Below, piece by piece: positions 1 to 9,587 of a stretch of 64,000 nt of DNA (position 1 is its first letter; each line of letters begins with the position of its first letter). The stretch spans positions 1-64,000 of the forward strand of contig NZ_JALM01000043.1 in NCBI RefSeq assembly GCF_000737195.2. Reading direction: 5' to 3'. The position numbers were made by a program, and so were the translations under genes. The notes under the pieces were generated by a model, which was not told where the DNA came from, made no database searches, and saw only the letters and a list, made by a program, of their open reading frames with translations. The stretch is from Sciscionella sediminilitoris. GTDB lineage: Bacteria > Actinomycetota > Actinomycetes > Mycobacteriales > Pseudonocardiaceae.

Positions 1-95
1 ACCCCGAGCCGGGCGGCGAGTTCGGTGCCCGGCCAGAAGCGGTGCGTCTGCAGCAGGGACAGCAGCCGGAGCGTCCGTGAGCTGGTGTTCGCCAT
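1..95 (-). CDS. WYL/YafY-type HTH regulator (5' end only)
   Basis: Only the first 31 residues lie in the window; the gene runs off the left edge. The visible part, beginning MANTSSRTLRLLSLLQTHRF and continuing with WPGTELAARLGV, has the form of the N-terminal helix-turn-helix (HTH type 11) of YafY-like regulators that carry a C-terminal WYL domain. The WYL part is outside the window, so that is inference. It is divergent from a DinB-family gene, a common pairing for this regulator class, and a near-palindrome (118-136) sits between them. Confidence 0.7.
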   Translation of the reverse strand, partial: MANTSSRTLRLLSLLQTHRFWPGTELAARLG

Positions 96-117
96 GTTTT
101 CCAGATTAGTCGGCAAA

Positions 118-136
118 GCGGTCAGAAACTGGCCGC
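118..136. promoter_or_regulatory. Near-palindrome between regulator and DinB gene
   Basis: GCGGTCAG-AAA-CTGGCCGC is an inverted repeat with 7 of 8 arm positions matched. It lies in the 93-bp divergent intergenic region, so it is a candidate operator for the WYL-type regulator. No experimental consensus is known to me for this regulator. Confidence 0.35.
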
Positions 137-188
137 TGTGCCTTCTAGCGTCGGAACCAACCGAACCGACGAGAGAGGCAGGACCGAG

Positions 189-713
189 ATGACCACGATC
201 GAACACCAGGAGGCCGAGAAAACCGCGTTGCTCGCCGAACTGGCCAAGCAGCGGGGCTTTCTGCACTACACCGCACGCGAACTGACCGACGAGCAGGCCA
301 AGCTCACCCCCACCGCCAGCGAGTGCTGTGTCGGCGGGCTGATCAAGCACGTCACGGTGGTGGAGGACAAGTGGACGCAGTTCATGCAGAAGGGCGCCTC
401 GCCGGAGGACGACTTCCAGGGCTTCGACTCACCGCAGATGCAGGAGCACATGAACGGGTTCCGGTTGCTCGACGGCGAGACCCTGGACGGGATCCTCGCC
501 GAGTACGAACGGGTCGCGGCGCGCACCGAGGAGGTCGTGCGCGCGCTGCCGAACCTGGAGGTCGCCCACCAGCTACCCAAGGCGCCCTGGAACGAGCCCG
601 GTGAGCAGTCGGCACGCACCACGCTGCTGCACATCCTGGCCGAGACCGCGCAGCACTCGGGGCACGCGGACATCATCCGGGAGACCATCGACGGGCAGAA
701 AACGATGGGCTGA
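189..713 (+). CDS. DinB family protein (DUF664-like)
   Basis: A 174-residue protein of the DinB/YfiT-like four-helix-bundle superfamily, whose members bind a divalent metal and often act as thiol transferases (with mycothiol or bacillithiol) or have unknown roles. Visible support: His54 in LIKHVTV and a C-terminal His cluster (HILAETAQHSGHAD, residues 148-161) that matches the usual metal-ligand pattern. The frame is open further upstream (138), but the ATG at 189 is preceded by a purine-rich stretch and gives the normal family length. It is divergent from the WYL-type regulator, which probably controls it. The substrate cannot be told from sequence. Confidence 0.85.
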   Translation: MTTIEHQEAEKTALLAELAKQRGFLHYTARELTDEQAKLTPTASECCVGGLIKHVTVVEDKWTQFMQKGASPEDDFQGFDSPQMQEHMNGFRLLDGETLDGILAEYERVAARTEEVVRALPNLEVAHQLPKAPWNEPGEQSARTTLLHILAETAQHSGHADIIRETIDGQKTMG

Positions 714-737
714 AGGGCTCCGGCGTGCGCGCAGTTC

Positions 738-1553
738 TCAGACGTGCACGCCGTGCTCGGCGAGCCAGGGCTGCGGGTCGATCTTCTTCCCGCTCGGGTT
801 CCACACCTCGAAGTGGCAGTGGTATCCGGTGGACTCGCCGCGCATACCGACCCGGGCGATCTGTTCCCCGGCCTTGACCCGCTGACCGGGGTGCACCGAG
901 AAGTCGTACATGTGCCCGTAGACGAGGATCGTGCCGTCGTCGAGCCGCTCGCGGACCCAGAGGCCGAAACCGCTCGCCGGGCCGGCTTCGATGATCTCGC
1001 CGTCCGCGGCGGCGTAGATCGGCGAATGCGGGGCGGCGGCGAGATCGATGCCGTAGTGGAAGGTACCCCAGCGCGCCTCGAAACCGGAGGTGAACCGGCC
1101 GTCGGCGGGCTTGACGTACTTCGGCCGGTTCGCCTCGGCGTGCTCGGCCTCGACCGCGGAGATGGCGCGCTGATTGTCCCGGATCTGCGCGGCCGCGGCG
1201 GATGCGCTGCTGTCCTGCGCGGTGAGCAGCAGGTCCGGGGAGTTGGGTTCACCGCCGCCCATCGCGTTCGCGCCCTCGGCGAGGGGCTGGTGCAGTGCGC
1301 GGGGCGAGAGGTTCATGCTCGCCTTACCGGCCTGGGCGTCCTCGGATCCGGACTGCCACGCCTGGCCGGCGCCCGCGGCGGCGAACGCGCCCGCGGCGAC
1401 GGCGGCGATCATGATCCGTCCCTTTGTGGTGTTCCTGGATCGGCGTGGCGCGGGAGTGAGCGCCTCTTCTGTGCCAAGCGGCGCCGCCAATCCGAGCGGC
1501 GCGGCCTCGGGGAAGGCAGCACCGCGTCCACCAGAGCTACTGTGCCTGGCCAA
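738..1553 (-). CDS. Secreted/anchored M23 family metallopeptidase
   Basis: A 271-residue LytM-type zinc endopeptidase that should cleave peptidoglycan cross-bridges outside the membrane, or act as a regulator of wall hydrolases. The N-terminus is Arg/Ser/Pro rich, followed by one hydrophobic segment (AAVAAGAFAAAGAGQAW), then a helical linker and the C-terminal M23 domain with HYGIDLA (HxxxD) and YHCHFE (HxH), both zinc-ligand motifs intact. The TTG at 1553 is chosen because GGAGG (1560-1564 on the complement) lies 6 nt upstream; the GTG at 1556 is an alternative only 3 nt from it. In M. tuberculosis the equivalent gene (Rv0950c) also lies beside sucCD, on the opposite strand. Confidence 0.9.
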   Translation of the reverse strand: MARHSSSGGRGAAFPEAAPLGLAAPLGTEEALTPAPRRSRNTTKGRIMIAAVAAGAFAAAGAGQAWQSGSEDAQAGKASMNLSPRALHQPLAEGANAMGGGEPNSPDLLLTAQDSSASAAAAQIRDNQRAISAVEAEHAEANRPKYVKPADGRFTSGFEARWGTFHYGIDLAAAPHSPIYAAADGEIIEAGPASGFGLWVRERLDDGTILVYGHMYDFSVHPGQRVKAGEQIARVGMRGESTGYHCHFEVWNPSGKKIDPQPWLAEHGVHV

Positions 1554-1826
1554 CACGTTCCTCCGTGTTCGGGGAGCCTGATCGCGACCGCGTTGTGCCT
1601 CGGGAGCCGAGTCGGGGAACTCGGTGGGTCCTGTTCGGGGAGGTGACCCATTCCCGCAGCGGTACAAGTGATCAAGCCGTGACAACGGACGGAGGGCACA
1701 GTAGCGGAAACCCGCCGTGCTCGCCAACACCCCCCACCGCCGAGCGTGTCGGCAACCGGCAGCGGACGCGGGCGGCGGCCGGGGTTGCTACCGTCTTGCA
1801 CGGTGTCCCGTTCCGTGAAATACCCG

Positions 1827-3533
1827 ATGAGCGCCCCGCCGCGCGCCGTGCCCGCGCGAGTGGTGTTCGCGCTCGTGCTCTCCGTCGCCGGGGTGGTCCT
1901 CGCGGCCGTCGGGCTCGGCAGTGGGCTCACCACGCCCGCGGCCCCGCCGGGATTCTCCTCGTCCGTGCTGCTCGTGGTGCTGTTCGCGCTGCCCGCGCTC
2001 ACCGCCCTCGGGTTCCTCGCCGCGGGCAAACCGGCCGTCGCGGCGGGCCTGCTGACCGGGGCCGGGATGCTCGCCTTCGGCCAGCTGATCACCGGGGCGC
2101 AACTGCTCGCCGCGCCGAACGCGACGCTGCGCCCGGAACTGCTGCGCGAGGAAAGCCTGGTCATCCTGCACCCCACGGCCGGTAGCTGGCTGCTGCTCGG
2201 CGGCTCGGTGCTCGCGATCATCGCCGGGCTGATGCTGATCCCGCTCGCCGGGCAGGAGAACGACCGGGAACCGGATGGCTCGGATTCACCGCAACGGATC
2301 ACCGTGCAGGCGGTGATCCTCGGCCTGGTCATTCTCGGCGGGTACCTGCTCGCCGCCCCGTTCTCCTCGACCGATCCGCGTATCCCGGCGAACACGCTGC
2401 TGGACCGCTCGGCCCTGGAGGCGGCCGGGATCGTGGTGCTGGTGCTCGGGGTGACGCTGGCCCCGGTACTCGGCGCGTTCGCGCGCTCGCGGCTGTTCGG
2501 CGCGGGAATGACCTTCGGCGCCGCGCTCGGGTTCGCGCAGTTCGCCGTGCCCCAGTTCGTGGCCGGTTTCGCGGTGGACGGGCTGAGCCCCGGCGGGTAC
2601 CAGTTCGTGTATCTGGTGTGCGTGCTGGCGCTGCTCTCGATCGGGATCCGCGGACTCCGCGCTTCGCGGACGGAACCGAAGGAACAGCGCGGTGCCGAGC
2701 TGCCCGGCCAGCGCAGGCTGCTGGTCACGGCGGGAATCAGCGGGCTGCTCGCCGCGGTGTGCGCCGCGCTGGCCACCGCGGTCCCGGTACTCGACCTGCC
2801 GCCGATGTTCGCCGAACTGGACACCACCGCGCACACCATCCTGCTGCCCGCGGCCATCGTGGTAGCGCTCGCCTCGCTGGCCCTGCTCATCCCGGCCTGC
2901 GCGGCCTGGGCCCGGCCCGCCTTCGAGGTGGCCGCCGCCGCGCTGCCGCTGGCCCTCGCCGCCGCCGCGGACGGCATCTCCACCGCGACCAGCGTCGTCG
3001 ACCTCGGTATCGGGGTCACCGGCTGGGTGTGGCTGCTGGTGATCGCACTGCTCGCGATCGTGGTCGCGGTCATCGCGGCGGCCTTCGTCGGCGGGATCGA
3101 GCGCGACGACGTGGACATGAGCAGGCGTTCGGTCAACCCGCTCGTACTCGGCACCGGGATCCTCGGCTTCCTCGCGGGCCTGCTCGGCTTCGCGTTCCCG
3201 GTGCTCACCGGGCGTGACTATCTGCCGGCCGGTCTGGTCACCGACTTCCGGATCAGCTCGTGGGGCATGGTGCTCGCCCTGCTCGCGGTGCTGGTCGCGG
3301 TGATCCTCGCCGGGTACGGCAGGCCGCAGCGGGCCGCGGCGCTGCTGACCGGTTCCGCGCTGGTGTTCGTGGTGCGGGCGCTCGAATACCCGATGGGCGA
3401 GGGCATCGTGAACGCCCCGGCGATCGGCTTCGGTTTCTGGGCCTGTCTGCTCGCGGTGCTGCTGTTCGCCGTCGGTGCGCTGCTGAGCACGGTCGCCGCG
3501 CCGGTGCGCGGACGGGTAAGCTCCCCGGCATGA
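1827..3533 (+). CDS. Uncharacterised polytopic membrane protein
   Basis: A 568-residue protein made almost entirely of hydrophobic segments, about 14-16 possible membrane helices separated by short charged loops (for example [33 protein letters not shown]). I recognise no transporter family signature and no catalytic motif, so the function is unknown. ATG 1827 ([13 protein letters not shown]) is preferred to an in-frame start at 1746 because the intervening residues look non-coding. Its stop overlaps the start of the B12-binding gene (ATGA at 3530-3533), so the two are translationally coupled. Confidence 0.75.
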   Translation: MSAPPRAVPARVVFALVLSVAGVVLAAVGLGSGLTTPAAPPGFSSSVLLVVLFALPALTALGFLAAGKPAVAAGLLTGAGMLAFGQLITGAQLLAAPNATLRPELLREESLVILHPTAGSWLLLGGSVLAIIAGLMLIPLAGQENDREPDGSDSPQRITVQAVILGLVILGGYLLAAPFSSTDPRIPANTLLDRSALEAAGIVVLVLGVTLAPVLGAFARSRLFGAGMTFGAALGFAQFAVPQFVAGFAVDGLSPGGYQFVYLVCVLALLSIGIRGLRASRTEPKEQRGAELPGQRRLLVTAGISGLLAAVCAALATAVPVLDLPPMFAELDTTAHTILLPAAIVVALASLALLIPACAAWARPAFEVAAAALPLALAAAADGISTATSVVDLGIGVTGWVWLLVIALLAIVVAVIAAAFVGGIERDDVDMSRRSVNPLVLGTGILGFLAGLLGFAFPVLTGRDYLPAGLVTDFRISSWGMVLALLAVLVAVILAGYGRPQRAAALLTGSALVFVVRALEYPMGEGIVNAPAIGFGFWACLLAVLLFAVGALLSTVAAPVRGRVSSPA

Positions 3534-3946
3534 CTGGTCGGATTCGCGTCGTCGTCGCCAAACCCGGCCTCGACGGCCATGACAGGGGTGCCAAGGTGGT
3601 CGCCCGTGCACTGCGGGACGCCGGTATGGAGGTCGTCTACACCGGGCTGCACCAGACCCCGGAGCAGGTCGTGGCCACCGCACTGCAGGAGGACGCGGAC
3701 GCGGTCGGGCTCTCGGTGCTCTCCGGGGCACACATGACCCAGTTCGCCAAGGTCGTGGAACTGCTCAAGGAACAGGGCGCCGAGGACGTGGTGGTGTTCG
3801 GCGGCGGGATCATCCCGGACGACGATCTGCCGCAGCTCGCCGAGCTCGGTGTGGCGAAGGTGTTCACCCCGGGCGCGCCCACCGCGGAGATCGTGGACTG
3901 GGTGCGGGAGAACGTGCGCGGTGCGGAGGCGGGCGCGCAGGCCTGA
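3530..3946 (+). CDS. Stand-alone cobalamin-binding mutase subunit (IcmB/methylmalonyl-CoA mutase C-domain type)
   Basis: A 138-residue B12-binding domain of the acyl-CoA mutase family. It has the base-off/His-on signature DGHDRG near residue 14, the SVLSGAH segment and the [10 protein letters not shown] loop that holds the cobalamin tail. Length and sequence fit the small subunit (IcmB) of isobutyryl-CoA mutase or related mutases, which pairs with a separate large catalytic subunit; that partner is not in the window. Assignment to isobutyryl-CoA rather than another acyl-CoA is inference. Translation is coupled to the upstream membrane protein gene by a 4-nt overlap. A strong hairpin follows at 3960-3989. 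Confidence 0.88.
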   Translation: MTGRIRVVVAKPGLDGHDRGAKVVARALRDAGMEVVYTGLHQTPEQVVATALQEDADAVGLSVLSGAHMTQFAKVVELLKEQGAEDVVVFGGGIIPDDDLPQLAELGVAKVFTPGAPTAEIVDWVRENVRGAEAGAQA

Positions 3947-3959
3947 GCGCCTCGGCACG

Positions 3960-3989
3960 CTCAGCGAGGCCGCCGGACGCCTCGCTGAG
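3960..3989 (+). terminator. Hairpin terminator after the B12-binding gene
   Basis: An 11-bp perfect stem (3960-3970 with 3979-3989) around an 8-nt loop, starting 13 nt after the stop codon at 3946. There is no U-run, as is usual in actinomycetes. Confidence 0.6.
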
Positions 3990-4178
3990 AGAATCCTCAC
4001 CGGCTCTTAACCCTTCCCGTGATCGAGTTCACCAGCCCTGATGTGCGCCGATGAGCTCCCAGTGACTAGGGTCGAAGCCGTCTGTCAGCAGATCGCCGGA
4101 ATCCATGCCCAAGCGTGGGACCTGACGATCAGTGAACCCTGAGCTTCGAGCAGACGACTCAGAGCAGGAGACTCATCA

Positions 4179-5348
4179 GTGGATCTTTATGAGTACCAGG
4201 CGAAGGACCTCTTCGCCGCGCATCAGGTCCCGGTCCTTCCGGGCGAGGTAGCGACCACGCCGGCCGAGGCGCGCGCGGCCGCCGAGCGTATCGGCGGCCA
4301 GGTCGTGGTGAAGGCGCAGGTCAAAACCGGTGGCCGGGGCAAGGCGGGCGGCGTCAAGCTCGCCGAGAACCCGGCGGAGGCCGAGGAGAAGGCCAAGGCC
4401 ATCCTCGGTATGGACATCAAGGGCCACACCGTGCACCGGGTGCTGGTGACCGCGGCCTCGGACATCTCCGAGGAGTACTACTTCTCGTTCTTGCTCGACA
4501 GGTCGAACCGCACCTTCCTGGCGATGGCCTCGGCCGAGGGCGGCGTGGAGATCGAGCAGCTCGCCGTCGAGCGCCCGGAGGCGCTCGCCAAGGTGGCCAT
4601 CGACCCGATCGAGGGCGTGGACAAGGCCAAGGCGACCGAGATCCTCAAGCAGGGCAAGTTCCCGGAGGCCGTGCTGGACGAGGCCGCCGAGGTCGTCGTC
4701 AAGCTGTGGGACACCTTCACCGCGGAGGACGCGAGCCTGGTCGAGGTGAACCCGCTGGTGCGGGACCCGCAGGACAAGGTGATCGCCCTGGACGGCAAGG
4801 TCACCCTGGACGAGAACGCCGGATTCCGGCACGAGGCGCACGGCGAGCTCGTGGACAAGCAGGCCGAGGACCCGCTGGAGGCCAAGGCCAAGGCGAAGGA
4901 CCTCAACTACGTCAAGCTCGAGGGCCAGGTCGGGATCATCGGCAACGGCGCGGGGCTGGTCATGTCCACCCTGGACGTCGTCGCGTACGCGGGGGAGAAG
5001 CACTCCGGGGTCAAGCCGGCGAACTTCCTCGACATCGGCGGCGGCGCCTCGGCCGAGGTCATGGCGGCCGGTCTGGACGTCATCCTCGGTGACCAGGATG
5101 TGCGCTCGGTGTTCGTGAACGTGTTCGGCGGCATCACCGCCTGCGACGCGGTCGCCAACGGCATCGTCGAAGCGCTGAAGATCCTCGGCGACGAGGCGAC
5201 CAAGCCGCTCGTCGTCCGGCTCGACGGGAACAACGTGGAGGAGGGCCGGCGCATCCTCGCCGAGGCCAACCACCCGCTCGTCACCGTCGTCGACACCATG
5301 GACAACGCGGCCGACAAGGCCGCCGAGCTCGCCGCGGCAGGTGCGTGA
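4179..5348 (+). CDS. sucC: Succinate-CoA ligase (ADP-forming) subunit beta
   Basis: A 389-residue beta subunit of succinyl-CoA synthetase, the TCA-cycle enzyme that couples succinyl-CoA cleavage to nucleoside triphosphate formation. The N-terminal ATP-grasp domain opens with [12 protein letters not shown] and contains the GRGKAGGVK nucleotide-binding loop; the C-terminal part has the LDIGGGAS and VFGGITACD motifs of the CoA-ligase domain. Start is GTG 4179 with AGCAGGAG 8 nt upstream. Full length for the family. It overlaps sucD by 4 nt. The 230-bp upstream region contains a TAGGGT hexamer that could be a -10, but no clear -35. Confidence 0.98.
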   Translation: MDLYEYQAKDLFAAHQVPVLPGEVATTPAEARAAAERIGGQVVVKAQVKTGGRGKAGGVKLAENPAEAEEKAKAILGMDIKGHTVHRVLVTAASDISEEYYFSFLLDRSNRTFLAMASAEGGVEIEQLAVERPEALAKVAIDPIEGVDKAKATEILKQGKFPEAVLDEAAEVVVKLWDTFTAEDASLVEVNPLVRDPQDKVIALDGKVTLDENAGFRHEAHGELVDKQAEDPLEAKAKAKDLNYVKLEGQVGIIGNGAGLVMSTLDVVAYAGEKHSGVKPANFLDIGGGASAEVMAAGLDVILGDQDVRSVFVNVFGGITACDAVANGIVEALKILGDEATKPLVVRLDGNNVEEGRRILAEANHPLVTVVDTMDNAADKAAELAAAGA

Positions 5349-6238
5349 ACATGTCTATTTTCCTCAACGAAGACTCCAAGATCATCGTCCAGGGCCTGAC
5401 CGGCTCGGAGGGCACCAAGCACGCCACCAAGATGCTGCGCTCGGGCTCGAACGTGGTCGGCGGGGTGAACGCGCGCAAGGCGGGCACCAGCGTCACCATC
5501 GAGGGCAAGGACCTCCCGGTGTTCGGCACCGTGGAAGAGGCCATGAAGGAGACCGGGGCGAACGTCTCGGTGCTGTTCGTGCCCGCGAAGTTCACCAAGG
5601 ACGCGGTCATCGAGGCGATCGACGCCGAGATCCCGCTCGCCGTGGTGATCACCGAGGGCGTCCCGGTGCACGACTCCGCCTACTTCTGGGCGCACGCGGT
5701 CGCCAAGGGCAACAAGACCCGGATCATCGGCCCGAACTGCCCCGGCATCATCACCCCCGGCAAGTCCAATGCGGGCATCATCCCCTCGGACATCACCGGC
5801 GGCGGCAAGATCGGGCTGGTCTCCAAGTCCGGCACGCTGACCTACCAGATGATGTACGAGCTGCGGGACATCGGCTTCTCCACCGCGATCGGCATCGGCG
5901 GGGATCCGGTCATCGGGACCACGCACATCGACGCGCTCGAGGCCTTCCAGAACGACCCGGAGACCGAGGCCATCGTGATGATCGGCGAGATCGGCGGGGA
6001 CGCCGAGGAGCGCGCCGGTGAGTACATCAAGGCCAACGTGAGCAAGCCGGTCGTCGGTTACGTCGCCGGGTTCACGGCCCCGGAGGGCAAGACCATGGGG
6101 CACGCGGGCGCGATCGTGTCCGGTTCCTCCGGTACTGCCCAGGCCAAGAAGGAAGCACTGGAGGCGGCCGGGGTCAAGGTCGGCAAGACGCCGTCCGAGA
6201 CCGCGCTGCTCATGCGCGAGATCATGCAGGGCAAGTAA
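5345..6238 (+). CDS. sucD: Succinate-CoA ligase subunit alpha
   Basis: A 297-residue alpha subunit, partner of SucC. It carries the CoA-binding Rossmann domain ([12 protein letters not shown] near residue 15), the GPNCPGI segment, and the catalytic phosphohistidine loop GHAGAIVSG near residue 250. Start GTG 5345 overlaps the sucC stop (GTGA) and gives [10 protein letters not shown], in line with the M. tuberculosis protein start MTHMSIFL; ATG 5351 is a close alternative. A 12-bp hairpin follows at 6274-6303, so sucCD appears to be a two-gene unit. Confidence 0.98.
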   Translation: MNMSIFLNEDSKIIVQGLTGSEGTKHATKMLRSGSNVVGGVNARKAGTSVTIEGKDLPVFGTVEEAMKETGANVSVLFVPAKFTKDAVIEAIDAEIPLAVVITEGVPVHDSAYFWAHAVAKGNKTRIIGPNCPGIITPGKSNAGIIPSDITGGGKIGLVSKSGTLTYQMMYELRDIGFSTAIGIGGDPVIGTTHIDALEAFQNDPETEAIVMIGEIGGDAEERAGEYIKANVSKPVVGYVAGFTAPEGKTMGHAGAIVSGSSGTAQAKKEALEAAGVKVGKTPSETALLMREIMQGK

Positions 6239-6246
6239 AGAACGCG

Positions 6247-6262
6247 TCTGGGAATTCCCAGA
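6247..6262. repeat. 16-bp perfect palindrome after sucD
   Basis: TCTGGGAATTCCCAGA lies 8 nt past the sucD stop and just before the terminator hairpin. It could be an operator or an extra RNA structure; no role is known. Confidence 0.4.
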
Positions 6263-6273
6263 ACTTTCCGCGG

Positions 6274-6303
6274 CGGCCGGGCACCCACAGCGGTGCCCGG
6301 CCG
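6274..6303 (+). terminator. sucCD terminator hairpin
   Basis: A 12-bp perfect GC-rich stem (6274-6285 with 6292-6303) around a 6-nt loop, followed by TTGTGTCGT. Confidence 0.75.
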
Positions 6304-6427
6304 TTGTGTCGTATGGACCCGTGGCCGTTCGGGCGATCGTGGCGCGCCCGAACACGAGCGCCGCCGGGCCAGCTACCGTGTGACCCGTAAACGACAGGCG
6401 ATCGAGCCGAAAACCGGAGCAGAGACC

Positions 6428-7255
6428 ATGACCTTCAACCCGGCCGAGCAGGGCCAGGGCCAGTACCCGCAGAACCAGTCGGCTTCCGGCCCGTTCCAGC
6501 AGCAGCCCGGTTTTCCCCCGGGACAGTCCGGCCAGGTACCGCCATGGCAACAGCAGGCACAACAGCAACAGCAGTCTCAGCAGCAACAGTCGCAGCAGCC
6601 GCCGCGGGTGCCGCCGCAGCCCGCCGACTACCGCAAGCCCGCGGCGCCGAGCCCGTTCGCCTCGCTGCAGATGTCCACCTGGCTCGCGCTGGCCACGGCC
6701 GCGACCGGGCTGCTCGCCTGGATCCTCTCGCTGTTCGGTGGTGCGCCGATCAGCCTCACGTTCACCCTCGGCGCCGCGGTGCTCGGCCTGCTCGTGCTGC
6801 TCCCCGGTGAGGACAAGGCCCCGAAGGTGCTGCCGTTCGCCGGTGCCGCGGCCGCGGTCGGTGGCCTGCTCGCCATCAGTGCCGCGGTGAACACCGGTTT
6901 CGGCGGGGACGCGATCGGCGTGATCTCGTTCATCCTGGTGGTGCTTCAGCTCTTCGCCGGGGTCGGCGCGGTGCTCTTCGAGTACGGCCTGGTCACGATG
7001 CCGCCGCCGGGACCGGCCCGGCCCGCCCAGCCGGTCGCGCCCGCCGCGCAGCAGGCCCAGCCGTGGCAGGGCACGACCCAGCCGAACGCCGCGTACCAGC
7101 AGCCGCAGGCCACCCAGCAGCCGCAGGCGACCGCGCAGCCCCAGCAGCAGGGGGTCGGGAACTTCGATCCGAACCTGTTCGAATCGGGCGCCTTCCCCCC
7201 GGTCGCCGGGGACAGCGGTACCAAACAGTTCAGCCCGCCGAACACGAACGGTTGA
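6428..7255 (+). CDS. Membrane protein with Gln/Pro-rich tails (DUF5336, Rv0954-like)
   Basis: A 275-residue protein. Residues 1-75 are Gln- and Pro-rich and probably disordered; a central core of about four hydrophobic segments (from LATAATGLLAWIL to LFAGVGAVLF) is followed by a second Gln/Pro/Ala-rich tail. Composition, length and position between sucD and a PerM-like gene match M. tuberculosis Rv0954, a member of the '34 kDa antigen' DUF5336 family implicated in septation. The septation role here is inferred from synteny only. Start ATG 6428 is chosen because the longer frame (from 6293) overlaps the sucCD terminator. Confidence 0.8.
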   Translation: MTFNPAEQGQGQYPQNQSASGPFQQQPGFPPGQSGQVPPWQQQAQQQQQSQQQQSQQPPRVPPQPADYRKPAAPSPFASLQMSTWLALATAATGLLAWILSLFGGAPISLTFTLGAAVLGLLVLLPGEDKAPKVLPFAGAAAAVGGLLAISAAVNTGFGGDAIGVISFILVVLQLFAGVGAVLFEYGLVTMPPPGPARPAQPVAPAAQQAQPWQGTTQPNAAYQQPQATQQPQATAQPQQQGVGNFDPNLFESGAFPPVAGDSGTKQFSPPNTNG

Positions 7256-7286
7256 TCCTCGGTCACAGGTTCACCCGATGCGGCGC

Positions 7287-7310
7287 CGCCGTGCCCGGCG
7301 TGGCACGGCG
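7287..7310 (+). terminator. Hairpin between the Rv0954-like and PerM-like genes
   Basis: A 9-bp perfect stem (7287-7295 with 7302-7310) with a 6-nt loop, 31 nt after the Rv0954-like stop. It probably limits read-through into the PerM-like gene. Confidence 0.5.
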
Positions 7311-7343
7311 GGACGGCCGATGGCCCGCGGGCATAGTTGACCC

Positions 7344-8672
7344 ATGTCACGGGCGACCATCGAGCGAGAAACCGGAGTAGCGCGGGCACGCCGCACGGCG
7401 AACGAACCCGATGAACTGTTGCGCGCACCGCGTCCCTCGATTCCGGTGCTGATCCGTTCCGCGGGGCTCGCCTACCTCGGTGCGCTGCTCGCCGGGTACG
7501 CGGTGTGCGCCGCGATCGCCGCGGTGGTGCTCGCGTCCGCGCCGAACGCCCCGTTCTCGGCCGGGTTGAGCTTCGGCTCCGCGCTGTTGCTCTGGCTCGG
7601 CGCGAACCATGTCCCGCTCACCATCTCCGGCGCCGAACTCGGTGTCCTCCCGCTCGCCCTGACCCTGCTGTTCGGCTGGTTCCTCGCCCGCGCGGCCCGG
7701 ACCACGGTGCGCCGCAGGGAAACCCGCGACCCCGCGCACGGTGGCGTGGTGTGCGCGGTGCTGGCTGGCTCGAACGCGATCGCCGGCGCGGTGATCGCCG
7801 GATGCGTCGGCGGCGCCTCCCCGGTGACCGCTTTCTTCGCCTGCGCCGTGCTCGGTGGACTCGCCGCGCTGCTCGGGGTGCTGCGGGACAGCGGGATCCT
7901 GGACCTGATCCGGGACCGGCTCGGCCCGCTGGGCACCCACGGGGTGCGGCTGGGCATCATCGCGGTGTTCGGGCTGATCGCCATGGGCGCGGTGACCTTC
8001 GCGCTCGCCTCCCTGGTGTGCGCGGGCACCGGGGCGAGCCTGTTCGAGCTCGCCGCGCCCGGCGCCGGAAGCGGCTTCGGCATGTTGCTGCTGTGCCTCG
8101 GATATCTGCCCAACGCGGCGATCGCGGGACTGTCCTTCGCCGCGGGGCCCGGATTCTCGCTCGGCACGTACTCCGCGAGCCCGGTCGGATTCCACGGTGG
8201 CGCGGTTCCCCCGATGCCGCTGCTCGCCGCACTGCCCGACCACTTTTCCGTCTGGTGGCTGGTCTTTTTCGCGCTCCCCCTGATGGCGGGTGCCGCGATC
8301 GGCTGGCTGGCCCGCACGCTCGACGAGTCCCCGATACAGCGGCTGCGCATCATCGCCATCGCCGCACTCGTCGCCGCGGTCTTCGTGCTCGTCCTCGCGG
8401 CACTCGCGGGCGGCGCGCTCGGCGCGGGCGCGGTCGATCCGGTCGTGGTACCCGCCGGTGGGCTCGCGCTCGCCGTTTTCGGCTGGATAGGGCTGGTCGG
8501 TGGTACCGTGACCTGGTTCGCGGGCCCGAGCCTGCTGCCCGAGTCCGTGCCGGATGCCGAGGACGAGCAGGAGCCGGATCTCCTCGGTGAGTTCGACGAC
8601 CTCGAGGACTCCGCCGAGGCCGCGGAACCCGCCGAGCCAGTGGAGGAGGAACCGGACTCCGGGCGGGAGTAG
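7344..8672 (+). CDS. PerM-like polytopic membrane protein (DUF6350)
   Basis: A 442-residue integral membrane protein with about ten hydrophobic segments between residues 30 and 405, an Arg-rich cytoplasmic N-terminus and an acidic C-terminal tail (runs of Glu/Asp from residue 410). Length, topology and position between the Rv0954-like gene and purN match Rv0955 (PerM) of M. tuberculosis, a protein needed for persistence and cell division there. Biochemical activity is unknown. Start ATG 7344 has no obvious Shine-Dalgarno sequence; TAGTTG just upstream may indicate a short-leader transcript. The SDR gene follows after only 3 nt. Confidence 0.82.
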   Translation: MSRATIERETGVARARRTANEPDELLRAPRPSIPVLIRSAGLAYLGALLAGYAVCAAIAAVVLASAPNAPFSAGLSFGSALLLWLGANHVPLTISGAELGVLPLALTLLFGWFLARAARTTVRRRETRDPAHGGVVCAVLAGSNAIAGAVIAGCVGGASPVTAFFACAVLGGLAALLGVLRDSGILDLIRDRLGPLGTHGVRLGIIAVFGLIAMGAVTFALASLVCAGTGASLFELAAPGAGSGFGMLLLCLGYLPNAAIAGLSFAAGPGFSLGTYSASPVGFHGGAVPPMPLLAALPDHFSVWWLVFFALPLMAGAAIGWLARTLDESPIQRLRIIAIAALVAAVFVLVLAALAGGALGAGAVDPVVVPAGGLALAVFGWIGLVGGTVTWFAGPSLLPESVPDAEDEQEPDLLGEFDDLEDSAEAAEPAEPVEEEPDSGRE

Positions 8673-8675
8673 CCC

Positions 8676-9587
8676 ATGGCAGGTCCGCTCGAGGGCAGGG
8701 TCGCCCTCGTCGCAGGGGGAACGCGCGGGGCGGGCCGGGGTATCGCGGTGCAGCTCGGTGCCGCGGGCGCGACCGTGTACGTCACCGGGCGCACCGGAGC
8801 GGGCAGCGTCTCGGAGATGAACCGGCCGGAGACGATCGAGCAGACCGCGGCGCTCGTGGACGAGGCGGGCGGGACCGGGATCCCGGTCCGGGTGGATCAC
8901 CTCGAACCCGGCCAGGTCCGCGCGCTCGTGGCCCGGATCGAACGCGAACAGGGCGCCCTGCACATCCTGGTGAACGACATCTTCGGGCTGACCCGGATGG
9001 AGTGGGACCGGCCGCTGTGGGAGTGCTCGCTCGAGGACGGGCTGCACCTGCTGCGGCTCGCCGTGGACACCCACGCGATCACCAGCCACTGCGCCATTCC
9101 GCTGCTGATCAGGGAACCCGGGGGACTGGTCGTCGAGGTCACCGATGGCACCGCCGAGTACAACGCGGCCAACTACCGGGTGTCCTTCTTCTACGACCTG
9201 ACCAAGACCGCGAACATCCGGATGGCCGTCGCGCTCTCCCGCGAACTTCCCGCGCACGGGGCGAGCGCGGTCTCGGTCACGCCGGGCTGGCTGCGCTCGG
9301 AGGCGATGCTCGACGCCTACGGGGTCACCGAGGAGAACTGGACCGAGGCCACGAACCGGTCCCCGCACTTCGCGATCTCGGAAACCCCGGCGTTCGTCGG
9401 CAGGGCCGTTGCCGCGCTCGCCGCCGACCCCGATCGCGCAAGGTGGAACGGGCACTCCCTGTCCAGTGGCGGGCTCGCCGGGGTCTACGGGTTCACCGAT
9501 CTGGACGGCAGCAGCCCGGACTGCTGGCGCTATGTCACCGAGGTGCAGGACGCGGGCAAACCTGCCGACGTCACCGGTTATCGATAG
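8676..9587 (+). CDS. SDR family oxidoreductase
   Basis: A 303-residue classical-type short-chain dehydrogenase/reductase. The N-terminal cofactor loop is GGTRGAGRG (residues 13-21), a variant of TGxxxGxG; VTGRTG after beta-2 suggests NADP preference. The active-site Tyr and Lys lie in YDLTK near residue 173, and the family's NxAG-type strand reads VNDIFG. The substrate is unknown. It follows the PerM-like gene with 3 nt between them and ends in a 10-bp overlap with the convergent esterase gene. Confidence 0.88.
   Translation: MAGPLEGRVALVAGGTRGAGRGIAVQLGAAGATVYVTGRTGAGSVSEMNRPETIEQTAALVDEAGGTGIPVRVDHLEPGQVRALVARIEREQGALHILVNDIFGLTRMEWDRPLWECSLEDGLHLLRLAVDTHAITSHCAIPLLIREPGGLVVEVTDGTAEYNAANYRVSFFYDLTKTANIRMAVALSRELPAHGASAVSVTPGWLRSEAMLDAYGVTEENWTEATNRSPHFAISETPAFVGRAVAALAADPDRARWNGHSLSSGGLAGVYGFTDLDGSSPDCWRYVTEVQDAGKPADVTGYR

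Noticed and set aside
1409-1826. Extension of the M23 peptidase to an upstream start at 1730
   Set aside because: The extra 59 residues lack sense, while GGAGG sits correctly for the TTG at 1553.
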